Of a stretch of DNA of 64,000 bases, positions 11,909 to 23,130 are shown one piece after another. Numbering within the stretch: the first letter of the stretch is position 1; each line of letters begins with the position of its first letter. The stretch spans positions 38,842,306 through 38,906,305 of the forward strand of contig OY744611.1 in assembly GCA_963556255.1 (NCBI GenBank). Reading direction: 5' to 3'. The notes beneath the pieces are model-generated. The model was not told where the DNA came from, did not search any database, and worked only from the letters and a program-made list of their open reading frames with translations. The position numbers and the translations under genes were made by a program. Source of the stretch: Allolobophora icterica. Taxonomy: Eukaryota; Annelida; Clitellata; Crassiclitellata; Lumbricidae.

Positions 11909-12875
11909 CCTCACCCATACAACGTTCAATTCTGTCTTTCTTTCTATTGTCCTCGAATCTCCATCATCGTCATCTCTACACATGTATTCATCTTTATCGA
12001 CTCCTTCCCACTTTTTCTCATTATCTCAATTTTTTAATGTTCTCAATAGAGTTCTTTCTTGTCATCCTCATTTTCATCCTCGTCTTGCACACTCTGCTCC
12101 TCCTCCTCCTCCTCCTAGTTCGCTTTTTCGGTTTTCTTTGTTCCTAAACAATGACGATTTCCTTTGTACTTCTATTGTACTCGATTTTATGCGCATTTCC
12201 TATTCATCCATCACTGAGTCCTTCGCATTGTTTTCCACTCTCGTCCGACATCTATATTGATCCAGAGCTTATCTCTGCTATTCTCAATCCTGCTCTCGTT
12301 TCCGAGCTGTCTCTCTTCTTCTTTCTTCTTGTTCTTCTTCTTCTTGTTCTTCTTCGTTTTCTTGTTCTTCTTCTTGCTGTTGTTGTTGTTGTTGTTGTTG
12401 TTGTTCTTCTTCTTCTTCTTCTTCTTCTTCTCTCCTCTTCCTCCTCACTCTCATCCCTCCTGCTCGTTTTCGTCCAGTGTCTTTTGTTTTTTATACCCTC
12501 CATCAACTTCCACTCGACTTCCTCCTTTGCATCTTCGGCTTCGTCATCCTCCTCCTACCCACTTCCCCTATCCCACCTCATCCTATTCCTCCTGCTCCTT
12601 TCCCTTCTTCCATCTTCTCCTTTTTATCCACCTCCTTTTCCTCTTCTCCCCCACCTCCTTGCCCTCCAACTCCTCTTTATCATCGTCCTCACTTCCCCTC
12701 TCTTCCACTTCAGCCTATTCCTCCTTCGCCTCTCCCTTCTTCTCCTCTTCATCTTCTTTTCTCCTTCTATCCTCTTTTGACCTCGTCCTTTCTCTCTTTC
12801 TCTCCTCCTCCTCCTCCTCCTCCTCCTCCTCTTCCTCCTCCTCCTCCTCCTCTTCAACATCCATCGTTGACCTCC
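11909..12875. repeat. long pyrimidine-rich tract (CTT/CTC)
   Basis: Almost 1 kb of strongly pyrimidine-biased + strand, with TTC/CTT runs (12310-12440), a (TTG) run (12377-12401) and (CTC) runs (12805-12850). Ser/Leu/Phe-rich frames of about 200 codons arise from the bias and show no protein features. Confidence 0.8.
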
Positions 12876-14040
12876 TGTTTTTTTGGTAACAGCCGCACCT
12901 TAGCTGTCGTGTGCTTCACAGTGCTTGAACCTCTTCCCCGTTTGTAGTCAAACGCTCTCGCCTTGTTTAGTCGACGCCCGGCAGACTGTCCGACTACACT
13001 CGACCGTTAAACTCCAGTAGCTCGACGCCCCTCCTGCCCCCTAGCGTCGCTCTGCATTGCTCTGCCCGCGGCCAGAAAAAAAGTCAGCGACACTCCCTCC
13101 CTCTGCTGACGTCCTATCCTCCGCAAATAGCAGGCATGATTACGTATCATTTATATATAGACTAGATCATTGTGCATGGACCCTTAACTGTATATATTTG
13201 TACCAACACATAGACGCATATATAATACTTATACATGTATGTATACTTAGACACACATATATATATACATGTGCAATTGTACATATACGCATATACATAT
13301 ACTTATGCATATACACATATGTATCATAATGTATGCATGTACGTATATATATATATATAATACACACGCATATGCACGTGCATATGCATGCTGGCTTCCA
13401 AGTAGGTTTAATCTTATCTATGTTATGCCTGTAGCGCAGTCTAGCTATATTCTTTAAATATATACATATATGTGTACATATATAATACAGATTAAACAAA
13501 CAAATGCATACACATTGCATATACATATATACACACATGGCCAATGCACTGATGGCCGTGTTAATAATTATCTGAGGCCTGGCATATTCTGCGCGCTGCA
13601 GCATGCAATGGTCAACATCCAGGGTTCAAAAGTCCTAAGCGCACGGAGCCACCAAGGCCACGCCTAAGATTGCATAGGCTATAAATTACGTATTTAACCT
13701 AAATCACGTACGCTATCAGTATGATATGATAACTATTTTGATTGTGGCATAGTTCAAATATTTACGCTTATAAAAACTGTGTTTTCGAATCAGCGAGATG
13801 TGCCCGATAGGCAGTCGATATAACCACTCTCCGACTGCAGCTCTTTGTTTATAGAAGATATGCTTTTAGGATTAAAGGCAAATATGCATACACTATATAT
13901 ATGTGTGTGTATATTATAGTCCGTAATATATATATATGTATATATATATATATATGTAGATTAGATATAAATATATACAAACCTATATATCACAGACTCT
14001 AATTTCTTTCTCCCCTATAAATATATAAACGTAGGCTACG
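12876..14040. other. intergenic, AT/CATA-rich in part
   Basis: Short alternating ATAT/CATA blocks lie at 13190-13540 and (AT)n blocks at 13890-13960. No gene recognised. Confidence 0.4.
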
Positions 14041-14049
14041 TAGCCTACG

Positions 14050-14050
<1 letters not shown>

Positions 14051-14118
<68 letters not shown>
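14051..14118. repeat. (AT)n microsatellite
   Basis: About 34 perfect AT dinucleotides. Confidence 0.95.
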
Positions 14119-14127
<9 letters not shown>

Positions 14128-14285
14128 GGGGGAGAGAAAAAATATATGAGAGAAAAAAGAAAGAGCTGTAATATTATGGGTTTGTATAATTTGTATGGCG
14201 TATGTGAATTGGGTCAACTGCGGAATTTCAAGCACCGGAAGTCCTTATATCACTCAGGCGACAGTTTATGCTTCCGTTCTGCAGT

Positions 14286-14590
14286 GTAGCCAGACGAGGT
14301 AGCCTATAGCATTTAACGTGCTGGACTGTCAATCGAGAGGTTGGGACTTCAAATCCCCATGGCAGGGCAAACATTTGTTTTGAGATTTTGCATGCCCCTT
14401 AGCCAATTCATCCATAATGAGTACACTGACCATACACTGTCAGTGGGAAGATCACAATTGGTAAGGGAGTGGGCTGGCCAGTGACCACCCACCCTCATAT
14501 GCCGAGGCTAAGAAAATGAAGTCCCTAACACTTCATATCCATGACTGCCTCTCAGGGACTGGCCTTCTTCTTATACTATCTGAGTTGTGA
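14286..14590 (+). mobile_element. tRNA-derived SINE, family A
   Basis: The tRNA-like head includes CAATCGAGAGGTTGGGACTT and CAAATCC. The body carries 'gagtacactgaccatacactgtcagtgggaagat' and ends '...cttcatatccatgactgcctctcaggga'. It is the most complete + strand copy in the window and shows what the site of the MITE at 37223 looks like when empty. Confidence 0.82.
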
Positions 14591-14769
14591 CTAAAGACGT
14601 TACTTAACTTCTAGAATAATTTTTCCCTATCTTAATGCGTTATAACTGATACAATCTCCAAACACAGAATTTTTCGGACAGTTTGCACCAGCTGATGCTG
14701 ACAATACACCCCAATATTTGTGGTCAAAAGTGTCTTATATAGTCTACTGAGAACGGCTGCGAATGCAAG

Positions 14770-15055
14770 TTGGTATGTAGGTATCTGAATGCATGTCTGT
14801 GTGCATGTGTGTATGTATATGTGTGTATGTAGGTATGTATGTATGTGTGTATTTATTCATGTGTGTGCATGTGTGTTGTATGTATGTAGGTATGAATATA
14901 TGTATGTATGTTTGTATGTATGTATGTATGTATGTGTGTTTATGTATGTATGTATGTATGTATGTATGTACGTATGTATGTATGCATGTATGAGTTTATG
15001 CATGTATGTACGTATGTATGTATGTGTGTATGTAAGTATGCATGTTTGTTTGCAT
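14770..15055. repeat. (TATG)n microsatellite
   Basis: TATG units interspersed with TGTG. Frames over it are artefacts. Confidence 0.93.
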
Positions 15056-16433
15056 CTATTCATATAGCGCCCTTTGTAAACCTTATTTGGGAGCTATGGT
15101 GGCTGTGAACCCTATGTGCTGGGTAGATATTGGTCTCACTTTACCGTACAAATAAATGAGTATAGGTGGCTTGTTAAGTGTGTGAACAAATAAGTAGGTA
15201 GTGGGTAAGTTATAGGTAGGCAGGTAGGTAGGTGAGTGAGTCGTGTTTGTGGTGCGTGTGTCGGTGCGTTTGCCACTTTACCGCTTGCTATCACTTTCGT
15301 TCACGGTCCGTTCCTTTTCTCGTCGCGACCTGTTTTGACTTGGCAGATTGCCCGTCACCACTCCAACGGCGCCTGCCTGACATTCGGCGCCACTCCTCTG
15401 CCTCCCGCCCGCCCCCTATCCTCTCAGGGAGGTCAGAGCTTCAGACATCCGTCCTACAATGCCTTTTCGTACACAATGGCGGGCCGCATGGACTTCGATG
15501 GCCTGCCGCTGTCTTCGGCGTAGGGAGCTGTTGGCCCAGTTTTCTTAGCTATTATGTTTGATTGTAATTGTATCTCGTTAAAGGAATTCCCGGCTGCTCA
15601 GTTTTAAAATATTTAGACCAAGCCAATGTTAATTAACAATCCTTTTCGGGGACCACAAAACAGATAATTCTTGGAGTAAATTCCTGTCGTTGTTGGAAAA
15701 TTGTGCCAACATCTAAGAATTTATAATCACGATGCCTGCCTTGCTTCATATAATCTGGCCGTTGATAACTGTAGTAGCCATGTACTCAACGGGCTGCTTC
15801 CCCCTAAAAAATTGTCCGCCTATTCCCTCCGGCCCCGTTCTCACGACTGAATTTTACTAATAGCCGATCATAGCATAAAAACTGTTAAATGTAGATTGTT
15901 CTTTTCATACTGACAGTTATTATGTTGAATGTACACCCGGAGTGCGGTTTGCAGCCCGTAAAAATAAATAATATACTTACTTACTTAGAGTGAGTAGCTT
16001 GGGCAAAATGACTCCAAGATCTGCCTCGCAACTAGGCTTGCCAGGTCTGGCGTTGCAGAATGGTTTTCTGTGATGCAGCTAAATAAATCAAGCTATCTGA
16101 ATCAAGAACTGGGAAATATGGCAAGATCTACGATATAGGAGAAAATATCTTGCCTTGGCAGTGTATAGCAGGCTCGAAGATAGCGACCTAAAGTGGGCAC
16201 CTGGTTTGCTATGCTCTGATGATGTTACTGTAGAATATTACCTAGACTAGAGTAATGGAAGAACTGCAGAAGAACAACCAAAGACTTACGATGACAGGAG
16301 AACACTACCATGCCCTCAGGAAGACAGGTTTGACGTCATACGGGTTGCTGGGAAGATGGTCTGAAATGCTAAAGCTTCCTTTCCAGCGGCATCTAGCGGA
16401 GAACCAGATGACGTCACCCCATAACAGCTAAAG
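15056..16433. other. intergenic; possible retroelement 3' end near 15980
   Basis: 15270-15540 is GC-richer and open in two + frames, but no domain can be recognised. The stretch ending about 15985 finishes with 'gcagcccgtaaaaataaataatatacttacttactta', a short tandem tail like those of some non-LTR retrotransposons. This is weak evidence only. Confidence 0.3.
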
Positions 16434-16775
16434 CAGTGCTGTCCAACCTTTATGACCCCGCGGGACACAGAAACAATTATTATTGAAGCCGAGGGCCGCA
16501 CCAGTAAACTCAAAGCAACGACTAAAAAGTTTTGAAAATTACTTACTGTATTAAAATTTATTATGAATGGCAATAAATATGTAATAACCAGTGAATAACA
16601 GCATGTGTGTATGGCACGCTTTGTAATAGTTCAGCGCCAAAAAGTATATCAGTAAACGTTCAAGCACGTTTTAGTGAGATATTTGGCTTTGAATTGTGCT
16701 TGCAATTTTTGTATTTGCGGTTGGTATTCAGCTCGGGCGGGCCACTTAAAATCAGCCCGCGGGCCGCGTGTTGGA
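16434..16775. mobile_element. hAT-type MITE, truncated copy (family of 21294)
   Basis: It begins CAGTGCTGTCCAACC and ends GGGCCGCGTGTTGGA, the complement of TCCAACACGCGGCCC. It matches the element at 21294-21630 over most of its length (shared 'attgaagccgagggccgcaccagtaaactc'). The outermost bases of the right end and a clear target duplication are missing. Confidence 0.75.
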
Positions 16776-17534
16776 TCTAAAAGACCTTCTGTTGAATACA
16801 ACAGAAACTGATTTGTGGAGACTACTACTGACGTAATCACTCTACAATCTATTAAAAGGCGGGCTACGTAAACACATTGCAGAGATTTTATACGACGATA
16901 GACTAATAACACCTGAGCAAAAGATGGTGGAATTATACCAATCACAATAGGATCAAGTGGCAATACCTGTCCGCCAAATGAGTCTGCCATGTTGCTAGTC
17001 TAGCCCTATCTCGAAGTCTATCACCGCTACAAATCGGTAGATGGTATGTATGTCCGGTTTTTCATAGTCGATGTGGTAGCTCACAATATGCATGGTAGCT
17101 GTCAGCATAAATAGAATTCGTACCTAGTCTTCACCATGACCCAGAGAAAAGTTGAAGGATCCTTTTTGGCCTAAAACATAAACGTATTTCCACGTCAAGA
17201 AACTGTCAGTTCCCATGCCATGACCCCTAAATATCGATATACTACGCCCAAACTGCACTGGCTGCCCTTTGAGCAAAGGACCCATTTCAACATCTGCCCT
17301 ACGGTTCACAAAGTGTATACACTTTAACCAGCAGACCTCTAACTCTGCTCTCTGCTGACCCTATACAAATAGATACTGCACTCGATTAATGAGATTTTGT
17401 TTGCGAAGCGACCATCTGCTGGTGACTTGGACATTAAGATAACTGCGCTAAATAAGTCATTGAATTGGAATAGATTAGATTAGATAGTGCGATATTGGAT
17501 TCTATGACGTAGGTACCTAAGCAGCTAGTACTTA

Positions 17535-17690
17535 TTGTAATTGTAATTAGTAACTTCTATTGCGCCGGTGTATAATGCACAAGGCATCAACCGATGGCAC
17601 ACCAAAAACCAAGCCGTAATCAGGTCAATTTCCAGAATATCAACTCCCTTAGTCATGACACCAAACACATGACAGACTGCTCATACGCCA
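17535..17690. repeat. dispersed repeat family C, copy 1
   Basis: It shares 'taacttctattgcgccggtg' and 'gcacaaggcatcaaccgatg' with copies at 24505-24690 and 40546-40730. All three are preceded by TGTAATTGTAATTAGTA-like sequence. Probably a SINE-type element, but no clear tRNA head was identified. Confidence 0.7.
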
Positions 17691-18090
17691 GCAATGACCA
17701 TACACAGATGTACAAATCTACGTTGGTCCGAGTCGATTTTTCATAAAAATCTGTTGCTGCAGCTTTAACATCGGAGCTGATTTAGTCAGGTGCGATAGAC
17801 ATTAATCTTCAACTTCCGGGACTGCTCAAGCACGATTTCCGGAAAATAGGCTGACATCGTTTATAAGCAACTACTTAAGTGGAGGTCGATAACTCTCCGC
17901 CCAATCATTCCTCGCACGCAATTAGGGTAATTAACCAAAAATCTAGACCCGCATATAAGAGCTGATTTAGGCACATACCATATTTGTTTAAATTGGCTCA
18001 TGTCAGCCTGTTTATAGTCACCTGTTCGCGCATATTACATTATCAGCACGCACGTGAATGCCAAGCAAACGCCACAAACGATTATTTTAA

Positions 18091-18095
18091 GTATA

Positions 18096-18172
<77 letters not shown>
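18091..18172. repeat. (AT)n microsatellite, target of a transposon
   Basis: About 40 AT dinucleotides immediately left of the transposon at 18173. AT repeat resumes at 20579-20597 on the other side, so the element appears to have inserted into one original array. Confidence 0.9.
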
Positions 18173-18173
<1 letters not shown>

Positions 18174-20578
18174 GGTGTTTTTATGATGCACATGATTTCT
18201 TTAACTCAAAGATCTTTTAACGGCCAGGTCGAATTATCATGCCAATTAGCGTATAAACGCCATATCCGAAATTATATCGCGATAGCTGAACATTTAGGAA
18301 TGGCGCAAGGCTACCGAGATTAGGAACCCGGTGACCTGTCTCGGTTTGGCCAAAATTTTAGACGTTACGATGTCTGTTCTTCGTGTTTTCGATCTTCAAC
18401 ATAATTATATTAATTAATTAAGCTATTGTGGTTTTCTAGAGGAGACATCTGGTGCTACATCAATAGCATGGTATTTAACGCGAGTGGCTGTCTCCCTTGG
18501 TAAGAGTATGTGTTTGATCCCCGAATGAGTTTGTGCCAATCAGATAATGTCGTGGTTTCCGATCGGAGCAATCTGTCTACAACAATAATTCCCTCGCCCA
18601 TGACGATATCGTGCAAGCATGGCGGTAGCGACGGAGGTTTCTCTGTTGGCAACATCATCTGAGGAAGAGGCGTCATCAAATAGCTCAGAAAGAGAGCCAG
18701 AACCTTCAACGTTAGCTGGACCACCAAAGCGGCGAAAGGGAACAATCTCTGTAGCTACCCGTGATGATGCAGCAGCTCTAGATTGTACCAAAACCAGCAG
18801 CAGGAATGCCTCTCACGTTTTCTCTGCTCTCGCTGCATCCAATCTATATGCAGCACCAGCTGGTGAGCTGATCATCAGTCCTTCTGCTATCCATCGAGCA
18901 AGGAAGGATAACCGTGCAGCCCTAGCAGCTGAGATTCGTGAATCTTTCGGTCTGAAGGTTCCCCTTACTATCCACTGGGAGGGCAAGATCATGCCAGATT
19001 TTACAGAAACTGGACGAGTGTGTGTTGATCGTCTTCCAATTATGGTATATGGTAAGGATGTGACCAAACTATTGGCCATCCCCAAACTCCAATCCGGGAC
19101 TGCTGCCTTCATGGCAGATGCGTGTTGGCCGAGATAAGAAGTTGGGGATTGGAAGACAGAATCGAGGCCATGTGTTTCGACACAACGGCAAGTAACAGGG
19201 GTTGCAAGGGCGGCGCATGCATCAAGCTGGAAAAGGGAATTAGGAAAAGACCTCTTGAACCTTGCCTGTCGATTTCATGTTTCTGAAATTGCTCAGGAAA
19301 AGGTATTTTCACTGCATGATTCTGTAAGGTCTCCAAAATTGGAACTCTTCAGTCATTTCCGTGACTTCTGGCCGCAAATCGACCAGACCAAGTATCGCAC
19401 AGCAATGGAGGATAAAGACGCAGCACAAAGAGTCAAAGAAATTCGAGAGAATGTCATCACCTTCGCACTGCAGCAACTGAATGCTGAATACCACAGAGAC
19501 GACTACGAAGAGCTACTAGAACTAACAGTCATTTTCCTAGGAGGAATTCCACCGAAAGGAATAAAGTTCAGGTACCCAGGGGCATTTCACCGCGCGCGTT
19601 GGATGGCACGTGCGGTTTATGCAATCAAGATGTGGCTTTTCAGAGAGCAGTTTCCCATTCAACAACACCAGAGGGCATCTCGACAATCTTACTCTCAAAA
19701 GATGTGGAATCATCTACTTCGAGTTTCACTTTTTGTGACCACAACCTACGTGGAGTACTGGTTCACCTGTACATCAACCAATGAAACCCCAAGGAACGAT
19801 CTTCAATTCTTGAAGGCAATCCATACTTACCCAGACAAGGAAGTCTCACAGGTCGCCCTAACAGCATTTTCCCGACACCTTTGGTATTTGTCGGAGACCT
19901 TGGTTGGCCTCAGCCCTTTTGACGATTCAATCACCTTCGACGAAAAACAGCACATGGTCTATAACATGCGTGACAATCAGGGATCTGACGAACCTCCAAA
20001 GAGGCTTCCTCCCATACATGATCCATCTACAAAAGCGCTATCCGATTTTTTTACCACTTCTACCATAAAACTTTTCCAGCTCCTCAAATTCGATCACACT
20101 TATCTTGATCGAGATCCACAACAATGGGAGTCAGAGCATTCGTTCAATGAGGCTAAAGACATCATATCCGCCCTAAGAGTGACGAACGATTTAGCGGAGA
20201 GAGGAGTGGCCCTAATGCAGTCCTTCAACGAAGCCCTGGTTCGAAATGAGGAAGAGAAACAATTTGTTCTTCAAATCTTTGAATACCATCGAAATAGATT
20301 CCCAAAAGCACTAAAGGGACTAAGTAATGACAAATAACTGAAGGTTCATGGTTTGCTTTTGCCTTATTTTTTATGTTTAAGAGTTGAAATTGTTTGGATC
20401 TTCGAGAATTACAATGTATGACATTGTTTTCTAAGTGGTAATTTTTCCCGGGCTTTGCGCCAGTTCTAAATCTCTTTTGATTTTCATCTAATTTGGCAAA
20501 TATTAATGTTTCTCAAAGTGGAACATACAAACAACCTGGCCGATATTAATTTTGAAACTTCAAATTATAGACACACCC
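18173..20578 (+). mobile_element. 2.4-kb DNA transposon, family not assigned
   Basis: The ends are GGGTGT and ACACCC, each bounded by TA of an AT repeat. A second shared block (CGGCCAGGT) lies 45-50 bases inside each end in inverted orientation, which supports imperfect terminal inverted repeats. The interior carries one transposase-like gene in two main frames (18619-19137 and 19255-20337). Intact ends with a damaged gene suggest a recently inactivated autonomous copy. Confidence 0.75.
18619..20337 (+). pseudogene. transposase-like gene with two single-base frame breaks
   Basis: The N-terminal part (18619-19137) starts at an ATG, is Ser/Glu/Pro-rich with a basic patch PKRRKG, and leads into a conserved-looking segment (PLTIHWEGKIMPDF, VDRLPIMVYG). 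The C-terminal part (19255-20337, same frame) contains LLNLACRFHVSEIA, a basic segment FHRARWMARAVYAIK and a terminal segment NDLAERGVALMQSF. About 43 codons between roughly 19121 and 19247 are readable only in another frame, including CFDTTASNRG, a possible first catalytic Asp. Two compensating one-base indels, the second in an AAAA run, therefore break the gene. From memory, similar 'DTT...CR.H' proteins are common in invertebrate transposons, but I cannot name the superfamily with confidence. Confidence 0.72.
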
Positions 20579-20677
20579 TAATATATATATATATATAAGC
20601 CTATAACTTATGAATAACATATATATATACACCAGAAATTACACTGATTAACACGTGCATGTATATATATGTATACG

Positions 20678-20870
20678 CAGTGTTTTAGTTGTCGGGGGGT
20701 TGGGGGTTCAACCCCCCTAGTTCTCTTTCTAACCCCCTCAGCTAAGTAACTGAAAATATGTTGGGGGGTTACTTTACTACAAAAAACTGGTGTTTGGTCT
20801 ATGTGATTATGTGATTTGGTAATCTGCAAATTTTTGACCCCCCAGTTGGTTTTGGACAACTAAAACACTG
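20678..20870. mobile_element. hAT-type MITE, 193 bp, TSD TGTATACG
   Basis: Perfect 16-bp terminal inverted repeat CAGTGTTTTAGTTGTC, with the 8-bp duplication TGTATACG at 20670-20677 and 20871-20878. The interior has a GGGGGTTCAACCCCC hairpin. No coding capacity. Confidence 0.93.
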
Positions 20871-21293
20871 TGTATACGCATGTGTGTGGATATATGTGTG
20901 TAAATATATATATACATCTGTGTATATATATGCATATGTATATATGTATGTATGTATGTATGTTTGTATGTATGTAGAGGGCAGAAGGAAGAAGAGGGCG
21001 GTAATTCGCCCTCGGCCCAAGAAGAGTGGTCTTGATCCCACTCTGTCCTAACTATAGGCCTATCTCTAATGTGTCTTTCCTATCTAGGATGATAGAGTAG
21101 CTCACATTCAGCTGTACTCCTACTCCTCTGCAAACAACCTGCTTCCGCCTCTTCAGTCAAGATTCAGGCAATTCCACTCCACGGAAACAGCCGTCCTGAA
21201 AGTCTATAACGACCTTGTCCTTGCTGCTGGCAAGGGAAGTGTTACTGCTTTAATACTCCTAGATTTCTCCGCTGCTTTTGATTGCGTATAGAT

Positions 21294-21630
21294 CAGTGCT
21301 GTCCAGCCTTATTTGTTGACACCGTGGGCCACCGAAACAAGTAGGCTATTATTGAAGCCGAGGGCCGCACCAGTAAACTCAAAAGCAACGACTAAAATGT
21401 TTTGAAAATTTCTAACTGTAGTAAAATTTATTATGAATGGCAATAATTATGTAATAACCAGAGAATAGGCCTAATAACATGTGTGTATGGCATGCTATGT
21501 AATAGTTCAGCGCCAAAAAGAATATAAGTAAGCGTTTGAATTGTGCTTGCAATTTTTGTATTTGCGGTTGGTATTCAGCTTGGGCGGGCCACTTAAAATC
21601 AGCCCGCGGGCCGCGTGTTCTACAGCACGG
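21294..21630. mobile_element. hAT-type MITE inside the LINE (family of 16434)
   Basis: It begins CAGTGCTGTCCAGCC and ends GGCCGCGTGTTCTACAGCACGG-like. The ends are imperfect inverted repeats. The flanks GTATAGAT and ACGTAGAT give an imperfect 8-bp duplication. The LINE frame resumes sensibly across the junction. Confidence 0.82.
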
Positions 21631-22002
21631 ACGTAGATCAATGCATCTATAAAGTCTTGCAATAGTCCTTTGACATCTCTGGGACTATCCTCAGCTGGTT
21701 TGTGTCCTAGCTTTCTGATCGCACTCAGCAATTTCGCATCAACTTCCTCATATCATCCGTCGCTGCTGTAGTCTTTGGTGTCCCACAAGGTTCTGTCCTA
21801 GAGCCTCTGCTGTTCATCCTATATACGTCTGCGCTATGAGCCATTGCCTCTCGTCATGGCGTAGAAATTCACTTCTATATGCTGATGATACCCACCTCTA
21901 TGTACACCTGCGACTAAATAAGGTCGCAGATGCTAAAAGCGACTTCTCGCTTGTATTGACGACATCATGCTATAGAGTCTGTCTGACATGTGTCTGTGCA
22001 CC

Positions 22003-22326
22003 CAGGGGCGTAACTTTAGTCTAAAAAGTGGGGGGTACCAACACTTTGGTCTAAAAAGTGGGGGGTACCAATTTCTTCTCCACTTTCGCTTTGCGCATGG
22101 TGGCCATTTTGAACATATTCCCTGTCAGTATTCTCATTAATTTTGGCTCTCGATTTACATGTGTATCTAAGTACTTTCACACTTTGGCGGAGACTGCATT
22201 CTCTTGGAAGGCACAATAACAAAATTATTGATTGACATTGTTTAAAAAGTGGGGGGTACAGTACCCCCCAGTCCAAAAAGTGGGGGGTACGGGTACCCCT
22301 CGTACCCCCCACAAATTACGCCTATG
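22003..22326. mobile_element. hAT-type MITE, 324 bp, TSD TGTGCACC
   Basis: Ends CAGGGGCGTAACTTT and, on the other strand, CATAGGCGTAATTTG. The perfect 8-bp duplication TGTGCACC lies at 21995-22002 and 22327-22334. The repeated internal motif 'aaaaagtggggggtac' occurs four times. Inserted in the LINE. Confidence 0.93.
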
Positions 22327-23130
22327 TGTGCACCTCAAACTTAACTCTGGCTCATCTGTTGTGAACGTTCCTCTGCGCTGAACTCTCACTCTCTACTTCC
22401 TCCTCTCTATCTCGCCACCATATACTGTTCGGGATCTTGGAGTCATCCTTGACTTAGCACTCTTCCTAAAACCTCAAATAGATGCCATTTCTCGGGCGTG
22501 CTTGTTTCACCTCAGAAGAATCCGACAGCTTTGCTCTACTCTGGATTCAGCATCACTGAAAACACTGATACACTGCCTCATTCTGACGCAACTTGACTAC
22601 TGCAACTCTATATACTCCATGGTCTCCCTCAATGCACACTGCTTTCTTTAACCAGGATGCTCCATCAGGCTGCAAGACTGTGTCTTTGACTCTCGTACCG
22701 AGACCATATCACACCTGCTCTTCGCACTCTACACTGGCTTCCTGTCTGTGAGCGTATACGCTTAAACTGGCACTCCTCATGTACAGAGCAAGTGCATATC
22801 ATCTGCCATCCTACTTGTCTTCCATGGTGGTTACATCCAGCAACTCTGTTAAAGGTCGCTCCTCTCTTCGATCAATACCTGCTGGAAAGTATGTTGTTCC
22901 TGGTGCACGTCTTGTCTTTGGCTGGCGTTCGGTCACAGCTGCCGGCCTCTCCATCTCTGCCTCATCATGTATGCAACTCTGCTACCAAGACTGTCATTCA
23001 ACCTAAACTAAAAACTTACCTCCAGTCTACTTATGGCTCTAAAATGTGCACTTCTGAACTTTGCAAGGAGGGCATTATCAAATTACAGCTGTTGTATCGT
23101 ATTGCATTGTATTGTATTGTATTGTATTGT

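Larger units (their letters stand above)
21050..23130 (+). mobile_element. degenerate CR1/L2-like LINE, interrupted by two MITEs
   Basis: Reverse-transcriptase motifs appear in order but in broken frames: LILLDFSAAFD (about 21250-21285), GVPQGSVL (about 21775), LLYADDTHLY (about 21873) and, after the second MITE, VRDLGVILD with LTQLDYCNSI (about 22430-22615). The 3' end is a short (ATTGT)n tail at about 23100-23130, as in CR1/L2-type elements. The 5' part (endonuclease) is absent. Insertions at 21294-21630 and 22003-22326 split it. Confidence 0.82.

Noticed and set aside
12151..12947. 200-codon Ser/Leu/Phe/Pro-rich frames
   Set aside because: The + strand is almost pure pyrimidine over nearly 1 kb, so stops are rare by composition; no domain, signal peptide or splice structure.
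15232..15561. Two overlapping GC-rich + frames
   Set aside because: No known domain, and neither frame shows clear codon preference; may be part of an old retroelement but unsupported.
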